From: Reticulitermes lucifugus | Lineage: Eukaryota; Arthropoda; Insecta; Blattodea; Rhinotermitidae | Reading direction: 5' to 3' | NCBI GenBank assembly: GCA_026260175.1 | Contig: JAKCWW010006033.1 | Location: 1,140 to 34,005, forward strand | DNA: 32,866 nucleotides | Shown here: piece by piece, positions 1-11,199 of the stretch | Layout of the letters: each line of letters starts with the position of its first letter | How positions within the stretch are numbered: position 1 is the first letter of the stretch | The notes under the pieces: generated by a model | Seen by the model: only the letters and a program-made list of their open reading frames with translations | Databases searched by the model: none | Told to the model about the DNA's origin: nothing | Program-made: the position numbers and the translations under genes

Positions 1-434
1 TTTTTCACTACAATTACGATCCGGAATATCTTCTACATGGCGGCCAGGGTTAAGTTCCTGCTCCTAGGTGAAATGGAAGTTGGTAAAAGGCACAACAGAT
101 TACTATTCTTGTATTCTCTATTGATGTAACTTGGTACTGTCAATAAAGCTTTTAATAAAAAAATAAACTTATTTAAGTATTATCTACTGCTGTACACTGT
201 AAACCTTGAGGTATTTCTGTACTCGAAGTATTAAAACTGACAAAACAACATACATTAACGGCTGCTGTTACGTACAGGTACCTGCATGTTATAAACATTC
301 TCGACTTAAGTGGATATTGCAATACCGACTCAGCACAATCCGGTTATTGCTCATTCTTTCTCCTATTTGTACCAACTTCTTAACACATACAAAGATAAAG
401 GAAAAAATGTTACCATTCTTTCTACCTGCATATA
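1..434. other. No gene seen; AT-rich unique-looking DNA
   Basis: I see no recognisable coding sequence, RNA gene or repeat here. The 94-codon plus-strand ORF from 206 to 490 has no familiar motif and runs into the left terminal inverted repeat of the neighbouring transposon, so I treat it as chance. The stretch is probably left flanking DNA of that insertion. Confidence 0.5.
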
Positions 435-440
435 TAGTAC

Positions 441-541
441 TTCATGAGTTACGGACACTACTGCAGGAGATAACCTCTAGACCTTTGTGATCAAAAACTT
501 CCTATAAACATGTGTCCGATTTTGAATGATTACGGAATTAT
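441..541 (+). repeat. Left terminal inverted repeat of the mariner-like element
   Basis: This pairs with 1919-2015 in inverted orientation. The outermost 15 bases differ at one position, and the inner part keeps several 8-12 base matching blocks separated by substitutions and short indels. It is longer than the roughly 30-bp ends of classical mariner elements. Confidence 0.75.
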
Positions 542-659
542 GGCCGCTTAAAGCTTAAAATCGAAGGTCAGAATGGCTGAAAAGATATGGATATAATAAT
601 AAACAAACAAAATACCTAATAACTGTTAAGTATAAATTTAACTTCATGAAATTGCCTTT

Positions 660-1608
660 AATTTACACTGACCTGTACTTTAAAGCAGGTTTGCGAGAAT
701 GCTACCGCCGGCCAAAACACACGTTGCTGCTCAGCTGTGAACAGCTTGAGTTGCGAGTTGTAACTCCGTTGACTGTTCAAGACGGAGTTTAAAATGCGAC
801 TGAGCAATGCTTTTCGCATTCCAAACTTTAAGTTGTAGACCACTTCTCTTATTCATCCCCATACACAATAATACAGTGGGATTAATTGTGGGCCCTGGCT
901 GACAAATGTGGAGCCCGCAACGTCTGATCCATCGCCCAGGAAACGATCGATAAGGAAATTTCTAAGTTCATGTGAAAAATGAGGAACTCCGTCATGTTGA
1001 AATAGCACACGACCTCGTTTATTTAAATGCACATCCTCCAAAAGTTGGGGCAATTCCTCCTGCAGAAATCGTAGGTAATTCTCTCCTGTAAGACGACCTT
1101 CGAAGATGAAAGGACCAATCAACTAATCATCCAGAATTATACACCACATACTGACACTGCAATATAGTTGAGAGTTACTTTCCACAGTGGGCTGTGTATT
1201 ATAATCTGCCCACACATGTGAATTCCAGGTCCGAGATGTTGCACTCGCTGCACGTGTTATGGGTACATGTACCCTGCATGCAATGTTCTCCAGACTATTG
1301 CACGGGGAACATCAAGACGTCTTCAAATTCCTCGCGTGCTAGCACGTGGACTACGCTGTACCATTTGAACAATGTTTTCTTATTCATCGACACCTTGATT
1401 AACCTCACGCCCAGCTATAATGCGAGCGCCGAGAGGAGTACCAGCATCTCGGAATGTCTGGTAAACTCGAGTAAACGATCTTCGAATTGATACATGCAGT
1501 TCGGAAAATGTCGCTGGTAGCCAGCTGCGGCGTGAACTGCATTACCACGACAAAACCGTACACATAAACCATATCTGTATACTCGTCAACTGAAAATGTA
1601 AATGACAT
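660..1608 (-). pseudogene. Tc1/mariner-like (IS630 family) DDE transposase, broken
   Basis: A working copy would cut and paste the element at TA sites. Reading from 1608 downward, the N-terminus MSFTFSVDEYTDMVYVYGF starts a helix-turn-helix region. The frame is then lost for about 250 bases and resumes near 1219 with SHVWADYN and CSVSMWCIILDD. A stop (1123-1125) follows, then LIGPFIFEGRLTGENYLRF, QEELPQLLEDV and FQHDGVPHFS, which hold the second catalytic aspartate. The third catalytic site, normally SPDLTPLDY-like, reads GPQLIPLYY, so its aspartates are gone. Downstream, after a stop and a frameshift, the tail reads QLATQAVHS and ATCVLAGGSILANLL. The region that should hold the first catalytic aspartate (TDEA-like) is deleted or unrecognisable. 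The remaining span is about 315 codons, against roughly 350 expected. The family assignment is firm; the copy is certainly non-functional. Confidence 0.88.
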
Positions 1609-1918
1609 CTTGAACGTACCACACACACCGAGACAAGAGTACATACTGAACGTTCACGTATATACAGTTTGTCTCTTCTCCCCTCCCCCCTCCCTGCTAA
1701 GAAACTATCGTGATTGGCAAGAGACTGTTCTAAACTATATTCACTAACGCGATGACTGGCTGGCTAGCTGGCTGGGCGAGTCAGGTGGCAAAAAGTCCTT
1801 GCAATTCAAGCGATAAGCGTCTAATTTGATCACACCACCCGCCAGCTGGTTCAAGGTCGCGTATGTAACTTGTGACGCACGGTTCATAGTGAGTTTACGA
1901 GACTTAAAAAACGCCACA

Positions 1919-2015
1919 GCACCATAACCATTCAGAATAGGTCCCTAGATAGAATATTTTTTGGTCACAAAGCCCTAGGAAATCATCTCCTGTAGGAACG
2001 TCCATAACTCATGAA
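1919..2015 (-). repeat. Right terminal inverted repeat of the mariner-like element
   Basis: This is the inverted partner of 441-541. It ends next to CTG-TA (2021-2025), so the element terminus is probably CAG followed outside by the TA duplication. Confidence 0.75.
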
Positions 2016-2025
2016 ACGCTCTGTA

Positions 2026-2654
2026 TAATTTCGTTGGTATGAGTGACTTGCACCGTAGTTTCCTGTATTATTCGCATAAAGAAGGATCGAAAACAATACG
2101 ACAGAGTGTATTCTCTGTGAGGTACGTATGAGCTAAGGCTGACGAAACAGGTCATCATCGAGCATATTGCAATAGAGGAGAACCAGATGGCAGCATTCTG
2201 ATGGATGCAAGCACCTCTTCGTTTGGAGTTAGAATAATGCGGCCACAGCAGAAACAGGCTGGGTCTCATGTTGCAGCGTACGTACTTAGAGAGGATGATG
2301 CCAACTCTCGGCTGACAGGCATTGCCTTATGGAGTTCCGTATATCCCGTAATTGATCCGTGAGATAAAAATACCATAGCAACTATGCAACTGAGGAAAGG
2401 TGCAGTATTTGTGGAAAGGTACTATTATAAAGTCCTCCCACTATTTCTTGTCACTGTCGAAATGGAGCAAAATTCGGTATTTAAAGCGTTTTTAAAGACA
2501 TTACTGTTTATTACTGCGTATAGGTCTACCTCAGAATGACACAGAGTATGGTTTATAATGCAAAGTGCTTCCATAAATATATTGGTACACTGCTGCACTG
2601 ATTCGAAACATTGACAGTTGTAAAACTGTACCAAAACATGCATCTTTTTATTAA
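2026..2654. other. No gene seen; contains one short interspersed repeat
   Basis: The minus-strand ORFs here (72 and 86 codons) have no recognisable motif. Bases 2101-2151 resemble 16472-16517 in the same orientation, suggesting a shared repeat. Nothing else is identifiable. Confidence 0.45.
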
Positions 2655-2665
2655 AACAATAATAG

Positions 2666-2728
2666 TTTTAAAACAAGTCCTACATATGTTTCGGCCAGCT
2701 AACTGGCCATCCTCAGGGGCAACTAGCG
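2666..2728 (-). ncRNA. Hammerhead-ribozyme-like motif at the 3' side of a Penelope-like element
   Basis: Read on the minus strand, CTGAGGA (2716-2710) fits the hammerhead core CUGANGA. An extra T follows, then a perfect 6-bp stem II (GGCCAG at 2708-2703, CTGGCC at 2698-2693) closed by a 4-base loop, then GAAA (2692-2689), then CATATGTA. The last part allows a very short stem III (AC with GU) and a GUA cleavage triplet. Stem I is weak: G-C, G-C, a mismatch, then C-G. Hammerhead ribozymes with short stem III are known in Penelope-like elements, and this motif lies downstream of a PLE endonuclease on the same strand, which supports the call. Self-cleavage is inferred only. The bulged T and poor stem I may mean reduced or lost activity. 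Confidence 0.5.
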
Positions 2729-3214
2729 ATCACAGCGTAATCACGTTCAATAGGTTTATATTAAGATGTATGAGTGTTGTATAAAAACGTTAAAACCAAT
2801 AAAGTTTTCGTCGTTCATTGGAGACACTTCAATGGGCAATATATCACTTTTTGTTGTAGGCACTGTATAATAAAACACACTGACTTGGTTTTTACAGCAC
2901 TGTTGTATTGCGTGTTTCGGTGAAGCACGTATTTTCTTTATCCATGCCGACTATCGTCTGTTCTGTATGCGATGGTTATGGAAGCATTATCTTGGCATAG
3001 GCATGGCGTTGTATCGTCTATCGAGAGATAAATCTAGTTAGTAAAATATATTATCCTAATTAAAAGGTTAAGTTTAAATACGTTTTAAAAAGACGTATTA
3101 TGTTTATTATGAGTGACATACCTGTGCTGGGTGGTTGCTAAGGTAGCGTGTAGCCCGGAAGATGTCTGATTGCCTACTGACTTGTGTGTTGCGTACGTAT
3201 CAGGTTTTTTATAC

Positions 3215-3660
3215 CTATGTTACGGAGGGGGGGTGGAGGGGTGATAAATTAAATAGTATATTTTCTTCCATCGGGTGTTGTTCCACAATCAAGGCGTCTT
3301 GGTTTTGATATAATTGTATATAATATTGTTCAAGGATGTTCATGTGGTTACCCTTCTTGCATGTTTTGATCAATGTCATAGTATTGTTTAGAGGGCCATA
3401 TTCATGTCTATGTTCCAAAATATGTTGGGCGTATGCTGACATGGGTTCGTTGGATCTGATATATCTATGATGTTCTAAAAACCGAGCCTTCAGGCTCCGT
3501 CCGGTTTGTCCGATATAACGCTTCTGGCAAGTTTGACATTGTAAGCTATATATCCCACTATTTGCTTAAACATCTTTGTTTTCCCGGTTTTGTTTTAGTA
3601 TATTTTGTGTGGTGTTGCTTACCCGATATGCTATATGAAAAGCCCAGGTTACTACATAAA
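3215..3660 (-). pseudogene. Penelope-like element: C-terminus with GIY-YIG endonuclease
   Basis: PLEs encode one protein, a reverse transcriptase followed in most families by a GIY-YIG endonuclease that nicks target DNA. Only the endonuclease end remains. From 3660 downward the frame reads AYRVSNTTQNILKQNRENKDV, broken only by the numbering of this quote, then an in-frame stop at 3566-3568. After it comes a 116-codon open stretch with SGIYSLQC (the GIY motif), QKRYIGQTGRSLKARF (YIG plus the conserved arginine), EHHRYIRSN, AQHILEHRHEYGP and KKGNHMNILEQYYI (the conserved glutamate), ending at a TAG (3215-3217). All the expected GIY-YIG landmarks are therefore present. I find no reverse transcriptase upstream, so this is a 5'-truncated copy. 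The hammerhead-like motif and a T/A-rich end follow at 2655-2730. Confidence 0.85.
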
Positions 3661-5465
3661 ATAACGTCACAAACGATTACTTCCACCTCTTTAAAATTCA
3701 TCATTAATTAATCATTCTATCAATCGATGCTACGTAGCAGTGGTTTCCAACTCGAAGCCTGGGGTCATCGGCGTCCTCAGGGTTACTCCGAAGGGGCCCC
3801 GATTTTGTTCTTAATGCCTCAAAAATTCTCATAACTTCGAAGAATGTCTTGCTCCTAGAGTCAGCGATGGTTATTGTTATTATTATTGTGATTATCGAAA
3901 TTTAAATTCATTGACAGCGGCTCAGAGGTTACGATTATTTATGTCGTTATGTATTTTTTCAATTAACAAAACCTAGAAATATAACTATTAATACTTGGAT
4001 GTAAGCGAAATTGATTAGATTAAAAAGGAATCATTATTCTTGCAAAGGCTGAGAAACGCGACTTTATAGTACTGTAGTGACGGTAGTTTTTTTGTTTTGT
4101 GTAATTAGGCAAAATTTATTTTTTAATTTTTATATTGGAGAGTAATGACAAATTTTGAAGTTACGATACGAGAAAGCTAAACGTGCTAAAAACAGGAAGG
4201 CTATATCATTTTGCATTCGCTTAGCAACAGCAACTATTTGTTGAGCTTGATTTGCTGTTGCTATGCGAACTAGAAAGCGCTGATCTGGTAAGTTTAGTGA
4301 GCGCGTGTGGGCTGTTAGCACCGACACGCAGGAGTTTTTTGTGTTCCATTTTTCGTCTAGACCAGATGCAAATACGGAAGGCTTGAGAAAAACCTAAGAT
4401 AAGCTTGATAGCTTCTATTTTCTTGTTCTTATCAGATGAGCGGTGTGTGATGCATCCAAAATCTTTTGATTTGGAGTAAATAGTTTTTTTTATAGATTTC
4501 TCAAATTAGTTTTTTAAAATACGATTGGTTAAGAGAATATTAGATTATCCAGCCTTAGTATGTTAGAACACCCCCTAACTAGGCAAAAGGAAGTGTAAAC
4601 ATGACAACTTAATTTGCTACTTGTATATTTATATATGTGTGTAGAACAGAGAAGGTGAGAATTGAGATTCAGTGGTCCATTGGGACGTAAGCTGTAAGAA
4701 AGATTAAGATATATCCTATCCCGAGGACCTCCATCAATAGATTGTCGTAGATACGGGAAAATAGGTAAAAGTTTGATTTGGAACTTGATGTACTAATACT
4801 GTTGAAATCTTGAAGTTTACAGTAACTTAACTTTTCGGGGAAATTACATTAACAACCAGAGTAACGAGCTTTTGAGGAAGCCATTTTAATATTGTTTGCA
4901 CAAGCATAGTAATATTAGTACTTTCAGTTTAGTCTAACATTTCCAAAACCGGTGGTTGCATAACTTTAGGTATTTGTCCCAATACAGATGTAGTTTGTAG
5001 AATATATATAAAATATATACTTTTATATAAAAGCTCAGTATAATATCCAATTGCCCGTACTTGATTCTAAAGCTGATCTCAATAACTTGTGTTGTCCCCT
5101 AATGTATACGCGTTACGTGTTTCAAGTGTCGACAAAATTAAAATCTTTCTGTTTAGATAACTTACTTTTTAAAAATATCTTGTCACTTCCCACTGACTAC
5201 GAATAAGATTTAGAAAATTTGGTAATTTGAAAAGCATACCTGCCTCTTTTGTGCTTCTCATCGTGTCGTTGAATTTGTCCCTTGTTCCTAGCGACATTTC
5301 GAAGTGTATAATTCGCTGCTGCTTTACGTTACTTGCTTTGAAGACCAATCGACACATCTTAAACACTGAAGGGATTTCACTTAACAACGATCTTGTCGTG
5401 TTTGAAAAATTACAAATTATTCACTTCACTATTCGCGCTAGCGCTCTCGCGCGCACCACCCCCTC
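3661..5465. other. No gene seen; AT-rich DNA with a possible old repeat near 3740
   Basis: I find no convincing gene. Around 3738-3815 the text AGTGGTTTCCAAC followed by GGGGTCATCGG and GAAGGGGCCCCGATTTT resembles an anonymous repeat type seen in several animal genomes, but I cannot name it. The ORF at 4130-4327 (minus) and the overlapping ORFs at 5169-5517 lack motifs. Confidence 0.4.

Positions 5466-5493
<28 letters not shown>
5466..5493 (+). repeat. (CA)14 microsatellite
   Basis: A perfect dinucleotide run of 14 units, likely to be length-polymorphic. Confidence 0.97.
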
Positions 5494-5496
<3 letters not shown>

Positions 5497-7814
5497 CCAT
5501 GTATTACAATTCTATGACCGACGAACTGAACATACTTTCCAGTAATTCGCAATAACAACCGCCTAAACGCAATAACTTATTACTAAACCACAGGCCTGCA
5601 TAGGTTTGCACATAAAGTAACTGATTTAATTGCAGAATGCAACAAACGCAAAATTCTCCCCCATTAATCCCCTGAAGTAGTGTATCACGAGCACATATCA
5701 CTCCTCATCTCTCAATATCCTCCCTAGGCCTCTTATATGCCCACCAGTTTACATAAACATGTAACCTTGAACAGAGAACTTCAATTGTGAAACCAACGTC
5801 CGCTAGTCCCTCCTTTTTACAGTTCTGACGTTTCTTATTCGTTAAATGGTTACTCGTACGCATCATATGCTAACCTTTTTTATTACGGTAGTTCAACAAC
5901 CTGGCAGGTTAAAGGATAAGGAATCACAGCGATAAACACGATAAACGCCACAGGTCGTGCCGCTACTCTTCTACAGGCCAGTTGCTTCCTCTGTGAGAAA
6001 GCCTTGCTGCGTAAGAGCAATGGAGAAAGGAAATTTATCTTACGAAGTAGTACCATTAGACAGTAACTAGACATGAAAATATCTAATTAAATGTTATGGT
6101 CGGATGTACAGTACCCACTGACCTTGACAACATTCCTCCTCTTTTAGGACGTTGCAGTAACGGTAATGATTTTGACTTTTATTTGGGGGTCAATGATTCC
6201 AACCTTGGAAGGTTCGTGGCTTTCCTCAGCTTCTCCAGACAAATGGTGTAACTATATCTGCTTGCAAACTAACCGCGACCGCCACTTACCAGATCCTTAT
6301 CTAGTCGCTGTTCATGTTCAATTTTCTTTTTATCGTAAGCCACATAACCGCTGTATTTGAAATATCGTCGTTACATAATTTAAGCATTAGTCACTAGATT
6401 GCTTATTCAACGTTCCTACACAATCAATTTCTATGTACTCGGCCTCCTACTTATATTAAGAACTACTTGACAGTTTTGAGTATTACCCAGCAACAGCTGT
6501 TGTTCTTTATGTAGTTCACTTACTCTTACTATCATAGTGACCATCAGCGCCGACAGGCTTTCCCGAAAGGTGGTGCACATTACCTATATAACCTGGCCAG
6601 ATATTCTAATGATCAATCACAGAGAGCCCGAGAAGCCTGCAATTTCTTATTCAAAGATAGGAACTACGTACGTCACTCTTAAAAACTCCAGAAACTGTAC
6701 AAGATTTAGTTTTGTTTGTGTACAATTTTTGTCTTTTCATTACGTAAGTCAGATTCCTAAGGTTGATGGAGAAGAAATTTATGGATACAGTATTTTGGTG
6801 ATGATAGACAGTGGAGAGTGAAAACTTGGCAGGCTGGTAAAGGGATAATATTTCGAAATGACGATCGGTCTTAGAAAAATATATCGAATGGGTGGGAGGC
6901 AGCCGCGTAAATAACTTTTTCTGGCGCCCGGGGCAAGTAAACCCAATGGTCGCCGCTAACAGAAAGTACGAGCTTTAAAAATTAAAAAATCACAAGTATT
7001 TGTTGCACTTCTTTTATTAGGCTCGATAATTTAAAATTTGTTGAGCGTTTAATTTCGCTTTCTTTAATTTAAATATCCATTTTGCTGCCCCTTGGAGTCT
7101 GTCGCTTGGGACGTCCGCGCCATTCGTCCTCCCCTAGGTACACCTTTAGAAATTACCATCAATTTGTCCCGTCATGACACAGTTATTTCCGATATAATTA
7201 TGCGTTGAGCAGTCCTGTCATATCTGAAAACAACTTAAGTACGTAAGTAAGTGACTAACTTGTGGAAAAGGGTCCATCATGAGAAGCTAATAGTCTACCA
7301 CCTAGCCAAGAAATTCCTTTGTTTCAAATTGTTTTGTACCTAGAAGTACTGCTTACAGGCATCTAAATGAGGCCTAAAATATTTCTGTTCACATAGCAAC
7401 GAGAATCCTATCAACTTTTGCGAGTGCGTGTAGGATTTAGACAGTTGAATTTTGTAGCTAGAAAACACACTTACTTACATATAATAGATGTATGTGTATA
7501 TGTGGAACTTCCTGGAAAGACGCAAATTGTTTAATGTACGTGATATGTAGTGTCTAATGAGGATTCAGAGGAACCTGCTATGTAATAATAATAATGCCAG
7601 CAGGATCCTCTAAAATCTCGGTACACATACCAGATTACATAGCGTCACCTTCCAGAAGACGGTTTTCATATTAGTTATTTAGAATTGGTTACTGCCTCTA
7701 ACAATAGCAAAACCTGAAGCTTACAAGAACATGCTTTGTCATATTCTCATTACAATCTAATATTAGTCATGTTAAGCAGCTTCATTGTCACAATGGCTCT
7801 TCCTCAGGGTACGA
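5494..7814. other. No gene seen
   Basis: The ORFs in this stretch are all under 100 codons, without recognisable domains, and overlap on opposite strands. A GC-richer island at about 6885-6960 and another at 7080-7140 stand out from the AT-rich surroundings, but I cannot assign either to a family. Confidence 0.4.
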
Positions 7815-7950
7815 AATGAGTAAATTGCTTCCATAAATGGATGTATCTGCGAATATATTGAGTGAGCTGTAGGCCACGGCCGACAAGGGGTGCTCCACCA
7901 GCTTGGGAGTTTAACAGGTGGTTAATAACTGCACACCATATAATAAGTGA
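7815..7950 (-). repeat. Repeat-derived peptide remnant (SQAGGAPLVG type)
   Basis: The minus strand reads VINHLLNSQAGGAPLVG, then RGLQLTQYIRRYIHLW. This resembles an anonymous peptide carried by an interspersed insect repeat (LNSQAGG-PPLVG-CPRLLIQYIRSYPPYLE type). I recognise the pattern but not the parent element or any function. The 69-codon ORF around it is otherwise featureless. It is most likely a fragment of a retroelement; confidence is limited because the match is short and recalled from memory. Confidence 0.35.
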
Positions 7951-8013
7951 CATCTTACGGAATGTTATACAACACCTTGGAGTTATTCGGATACTTCGGC
8001 TCAGAATATACAA

Positions 8014-9096
8014 AAATAGTGGACTCTTTTAAACAATATAATAAACACTCGGATTCCACAAAATGTGAGGAATATCTGAGAAACTAATAGTTTCTCAAGA
8101 AAGGCTCGGCTCCGTGGATTTTTTCACTAGTTTTTTTGTCATTGCAATCAAGCTATATTCTTGAGATTTTCGGTGGTTTGCCGAAAGCTGGGGCAAATGT
8201 CAGGACAGCCAGCTTTATTCAATATATGCTAGCAGTTTCACCAGCCGTAGCTTATGACGTTCAAATTGATTATATTCACAAATTTACGTGGGCTCACTTC
8301 ACTCACTTTGCAACCACATCACTAATGCCACTGAGGGATAAAGTGTGACCTAAGAGACATGCACGTACGCCTAAGGAAACAAAATTCGAAATTAACATTC
8401 AAAATTGTGTAACCGAATTAAGAGTATACCAGAGTTCTCTTGGTTAAGGCAACGCGTAATGATAATATATTCCTACTAGTTGGCTGTGCGAAGTGGCTCT
8501 GCCCTAGAGCATGTAAAGCAAAATGAAAATATTGATGTTGTCTGTATTTTATGGTTATAAATTGGGACGATCAAAATAATGCTGATGTTTGTAACACTTC
8601 ACAAATTTAAGCAATGACGATTAAAAGCTTCCCCGTTAATCCGTACCGTGGCTAATTCATAGTGAGGTAACTAAAACAGTACGTAATCTCACTGAATCAT
8701 CTTAACATAATAAGCATGTGCAAGTAACTACATATGGAGAACAGAATCAGTATCGCCGCTTGTAATTAGGCCCTTAAGATGTCACGCCAGTGTTTTCTGT
8801 TACGGTAAGCAATGGCATGGTATACTGGAACCTTTAATGAGGGTGATATCTTAAATAAATATTATAAATACATAACTCAAAAAAATTAATCTAATTTCTA
8901 TTTTTATTCCGACAACATTGTCACAATTTGAAATAACAAAATCAATATTTTTATTTTAATATGAGGTTTCATATTTGTAACAGAAATTTTATTTTCTACA
9001 TTGGTACTGTACACCACACAGTCGGTTACGCAGTCGGATGTAGCCAGCAGACTTTGCTGACGGCGATGTTCCTTAAATGGTATTCAACAGTGCGTA
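8014..9096. other. No gene seen
   Basis: Short ORFs at 8136-8348 and 8961-9185 have no known motif. The second ends in the hairpin and TATA region described next and may be part of a decayed LTR upstream region. Confidence 0.4.
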
Positions 9097-9220
9097 GTTC
9101 TGAGATTGGCTCCATCGCATGTTACGATGCTGGCGTAATTATCACGTCAGAATCTCAGAACAACGACACTGTTCGGAGCTTATAAAAACCATGCGTAACC
9201 TGTGAACCACTCTCATTGGG
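9097..9220 (+). promoter_or_regulatory. Promoter-like block: 11-bp hairpin, TATA box and initiator-like site
   Basis: GTTCTGAGATT (9097-9107) and AATCTCAGAAC (9151-9161) form a perfect 11-bp inverted repeat with a 43-base loop. Twenty bases further on is TATAAAAA (9181-9188), and 34 bases after its first T is the A of TCATTG (9214-9219), which matches five of six positions of the insect initiator consensus TCAKTY. No ORF follows, so this could be the U3/R boundary of an LTR, a relic promoter or chance. Confidence 0.35.
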
Positions 9221-9830
9221 TTCCGGTATTTTGGAGTGTGTAGTTTTGCAGTGCTAAATTTGCTATTGTGTATTGAAGCCACTGGCATAGTGATATATAA
9301 AACGATTTTTAATATTGTTGTGTGTCAAGGTACGTTCGTTTAAGTGTTGTACTAAATTCAAAATTATAGTGACAGTTTGGTGACAGGAACCTGAGCGCCT
9401 TTGGTTTGTTTTTCAAAATTTAACTTCCAAATTTCGAATTTAATTTGTGAGTTCGAACGAAAATCATTTTACTTTACTAAGTGAGACGTGGCATAATAAG
9501 ACTGTGCAGATATTAGTAAAAGTAATATTGTACAGTGCACCTCCACTTTCAAATTGGCTGTGTATTTACCCATTGTACATCTGTATTTAGTTAAAGTGTA
9601 CATTAGTAAATTAGGTAGTACAAATCACGAGTTATTTGCAGCAGTAGCCAGACAGGAATTCCCCTTCCCAGCCAGCGTCGGTCCCCAGTAACCCTGGAAC
9701 ACAATCTAATCATCACTGTGAGCTGATTTGGTGGCAGCGATTTACAGACAGCGTTGATCCAACCTACGCTAAGGCCCATCTACCTAACGGTGGTTAACCG
9801 CCCCCCCCCCACTCCCTGAATAGGGAACAC
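9181..9830 (+). mobile_element. Possible LTR-retrotransposon relic (R-U5 and leader)
   Basis: About 510 bases after the putative start site, TGGTGGCAGCGA (9729-9740) looks like a retroelement primer-binding site, which usually starts with TGG just after an LTR. A polyadenylation-like and T-rich U5 would fit between. I cannot find a second LTR copy, a TG...CA boundary pair, or any gag or pol sequence downstream, so at best this is a solo LTR plus leader. A (C)10 run occupies 9801-9810. Confidence 0.28.
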
Positions 9831-9840
9831 CATAAATAAC

Positions 9841-11199
9841 GAGCTGAGACATAATTTGTTCCTGTAGTATGCAGCTAAATAAATTGTGTATTTTATTTCA
9901 TACTAACCTTATGATCCACCTAACAACACGCCGAAAAATATCTACATTAATTCATGGAACACGCAATTAGTGGTATGCGTGAATGCGTTTCGGTTAGGTA
10001 CTGCTGTCGGAGGGCGTGATAACTAAACCCTCCCCTTTAACCGACACCACGAAGAAGGAAAAGAGATTAATAATAAAATAGGAATGAAACGGGTCATTAA
10101 TTTTCAACAAAAAACTGGAGAGGGAAATAAAATGAAGAAAGTGAAAAGACAGTTCGTGCACACGCAATGCAAGTTCGAAGTTCGAAGTTCGAAACTGGTG
10201 CAGCACACTGCTTGAGAACATCATTTGCTCTGTCTTTCCATTGTGACTTCATTGTATAAAACAAAAAATCTATAATCATTGTAGTACAAATTATTGAGCT
10301 ATTAGAGCGTAAATATATACCTACATACATGTTCATATACATATATATATACATATATACAAGTACATAACTTTTAATTGCAAATTCGTAGTTATTCTAC
10401 TTGAAAAGTGCAGTTTCGGCCATCTGACCTGTTCCATTTCGGAATTAAATTCTAACAGTACAAATAGTTGAGACGTTCGTTAAACTCCTTGGTCGAGAGT
10501 TGGCCCACCAACACAGGAAAACACAAACACAATAAACGCGACCCAAATGCGATTTCAACTTATGATCCCAGGGTTCAAACGGTTGAAGACTGTGCAGCCA
10601 ATGCGATTTGTAAAGACAGCGAAATTAATTGTACGCTGTCTGTAATATGGTACTGGGCATCTCACACCTAAATAAGACTTAAGGTTGCAGCATATGTTGG
10701 GTAAAGGTAATAGGAAGCACCATGCCATGAGGAAGTATTGGGGCATAAAGATATACCTCCTTGAATTCTTAACCTCGGCGCTAGGTGGGTAAACAGATTG
10801 CTGCCCCGGCGGCTTTACTCTCAGGTAATATGCTGAATATGCGACTGAGTTGGCCCAAAAGTCAGAATGCTTCAGAGGTAAGAGAAATCTTTTATGATGC
10901 TCGGCTGTTTAGTACCTAGCCTACACACTAGACTGGGCTCTCCCGGCTCTAATAATTTGGTAAGCCTGTCAGTATGTGATGATCTTGAAGTACAAAAGCA
11001 TACCTACTTCCAGTGTGAATATGAGGACAGTACAAAAAACTGTTTTGTGGGAATTTCAGGTCGTTTGTTTGGTACAAAGCTACATATATTAAGAAACGCA
11101 AGGCTTAGGTGAAATGCAAAAATAGCCCATTCCAAATTTCAGCTAATGATTTCTTCTCTTAGAAAGCCGGGGCAGTGTATGGAATACAATGAAAACCCT
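9841..11199. other. No gene seen; small tandem repeats
   Basis: Contains a perfect 7-base tandem, GTTCGAA three times, at 10173-10193, and an AT/CATA-rich low-complexity run at about 10320-10362. The ORFs at 9994-10354, 10468-10746 and 10894-11112 have no recognisable motif. Confidence 0.45.

Larger units (their letters stand above)
435..2023 (-). mobile_element. Dead Tc1/mariner-like DNA transposon with long terminal inverted repeats
   Basis: The element is about 1.59 kb. Its left end reads TTCATGAGTTACGGA at 441-455, and the minus strand of its right end reads TTCATGAGTTATGGA at 2015-2001. The similarity continues inward for roughly 100 bp: both ends carry CAGGAGAT, then CTTTGTGA or CTTTGTGAC followed by CAAAAA, then GAATGATTACGG or GAATGGTTATGG. 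A TA dinucleotide lies just outside the right end (2024-2025), and TA repeats at 431-436 lie at the left end, as expected for a TA target duplication of this superfamily. The exact left boundary is uncertain by a few bases. Inside lies a broken transposase on the minus strand. The diverged inverted repeats and many lesions show an old, immobile copy. Confidence 0.8.
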
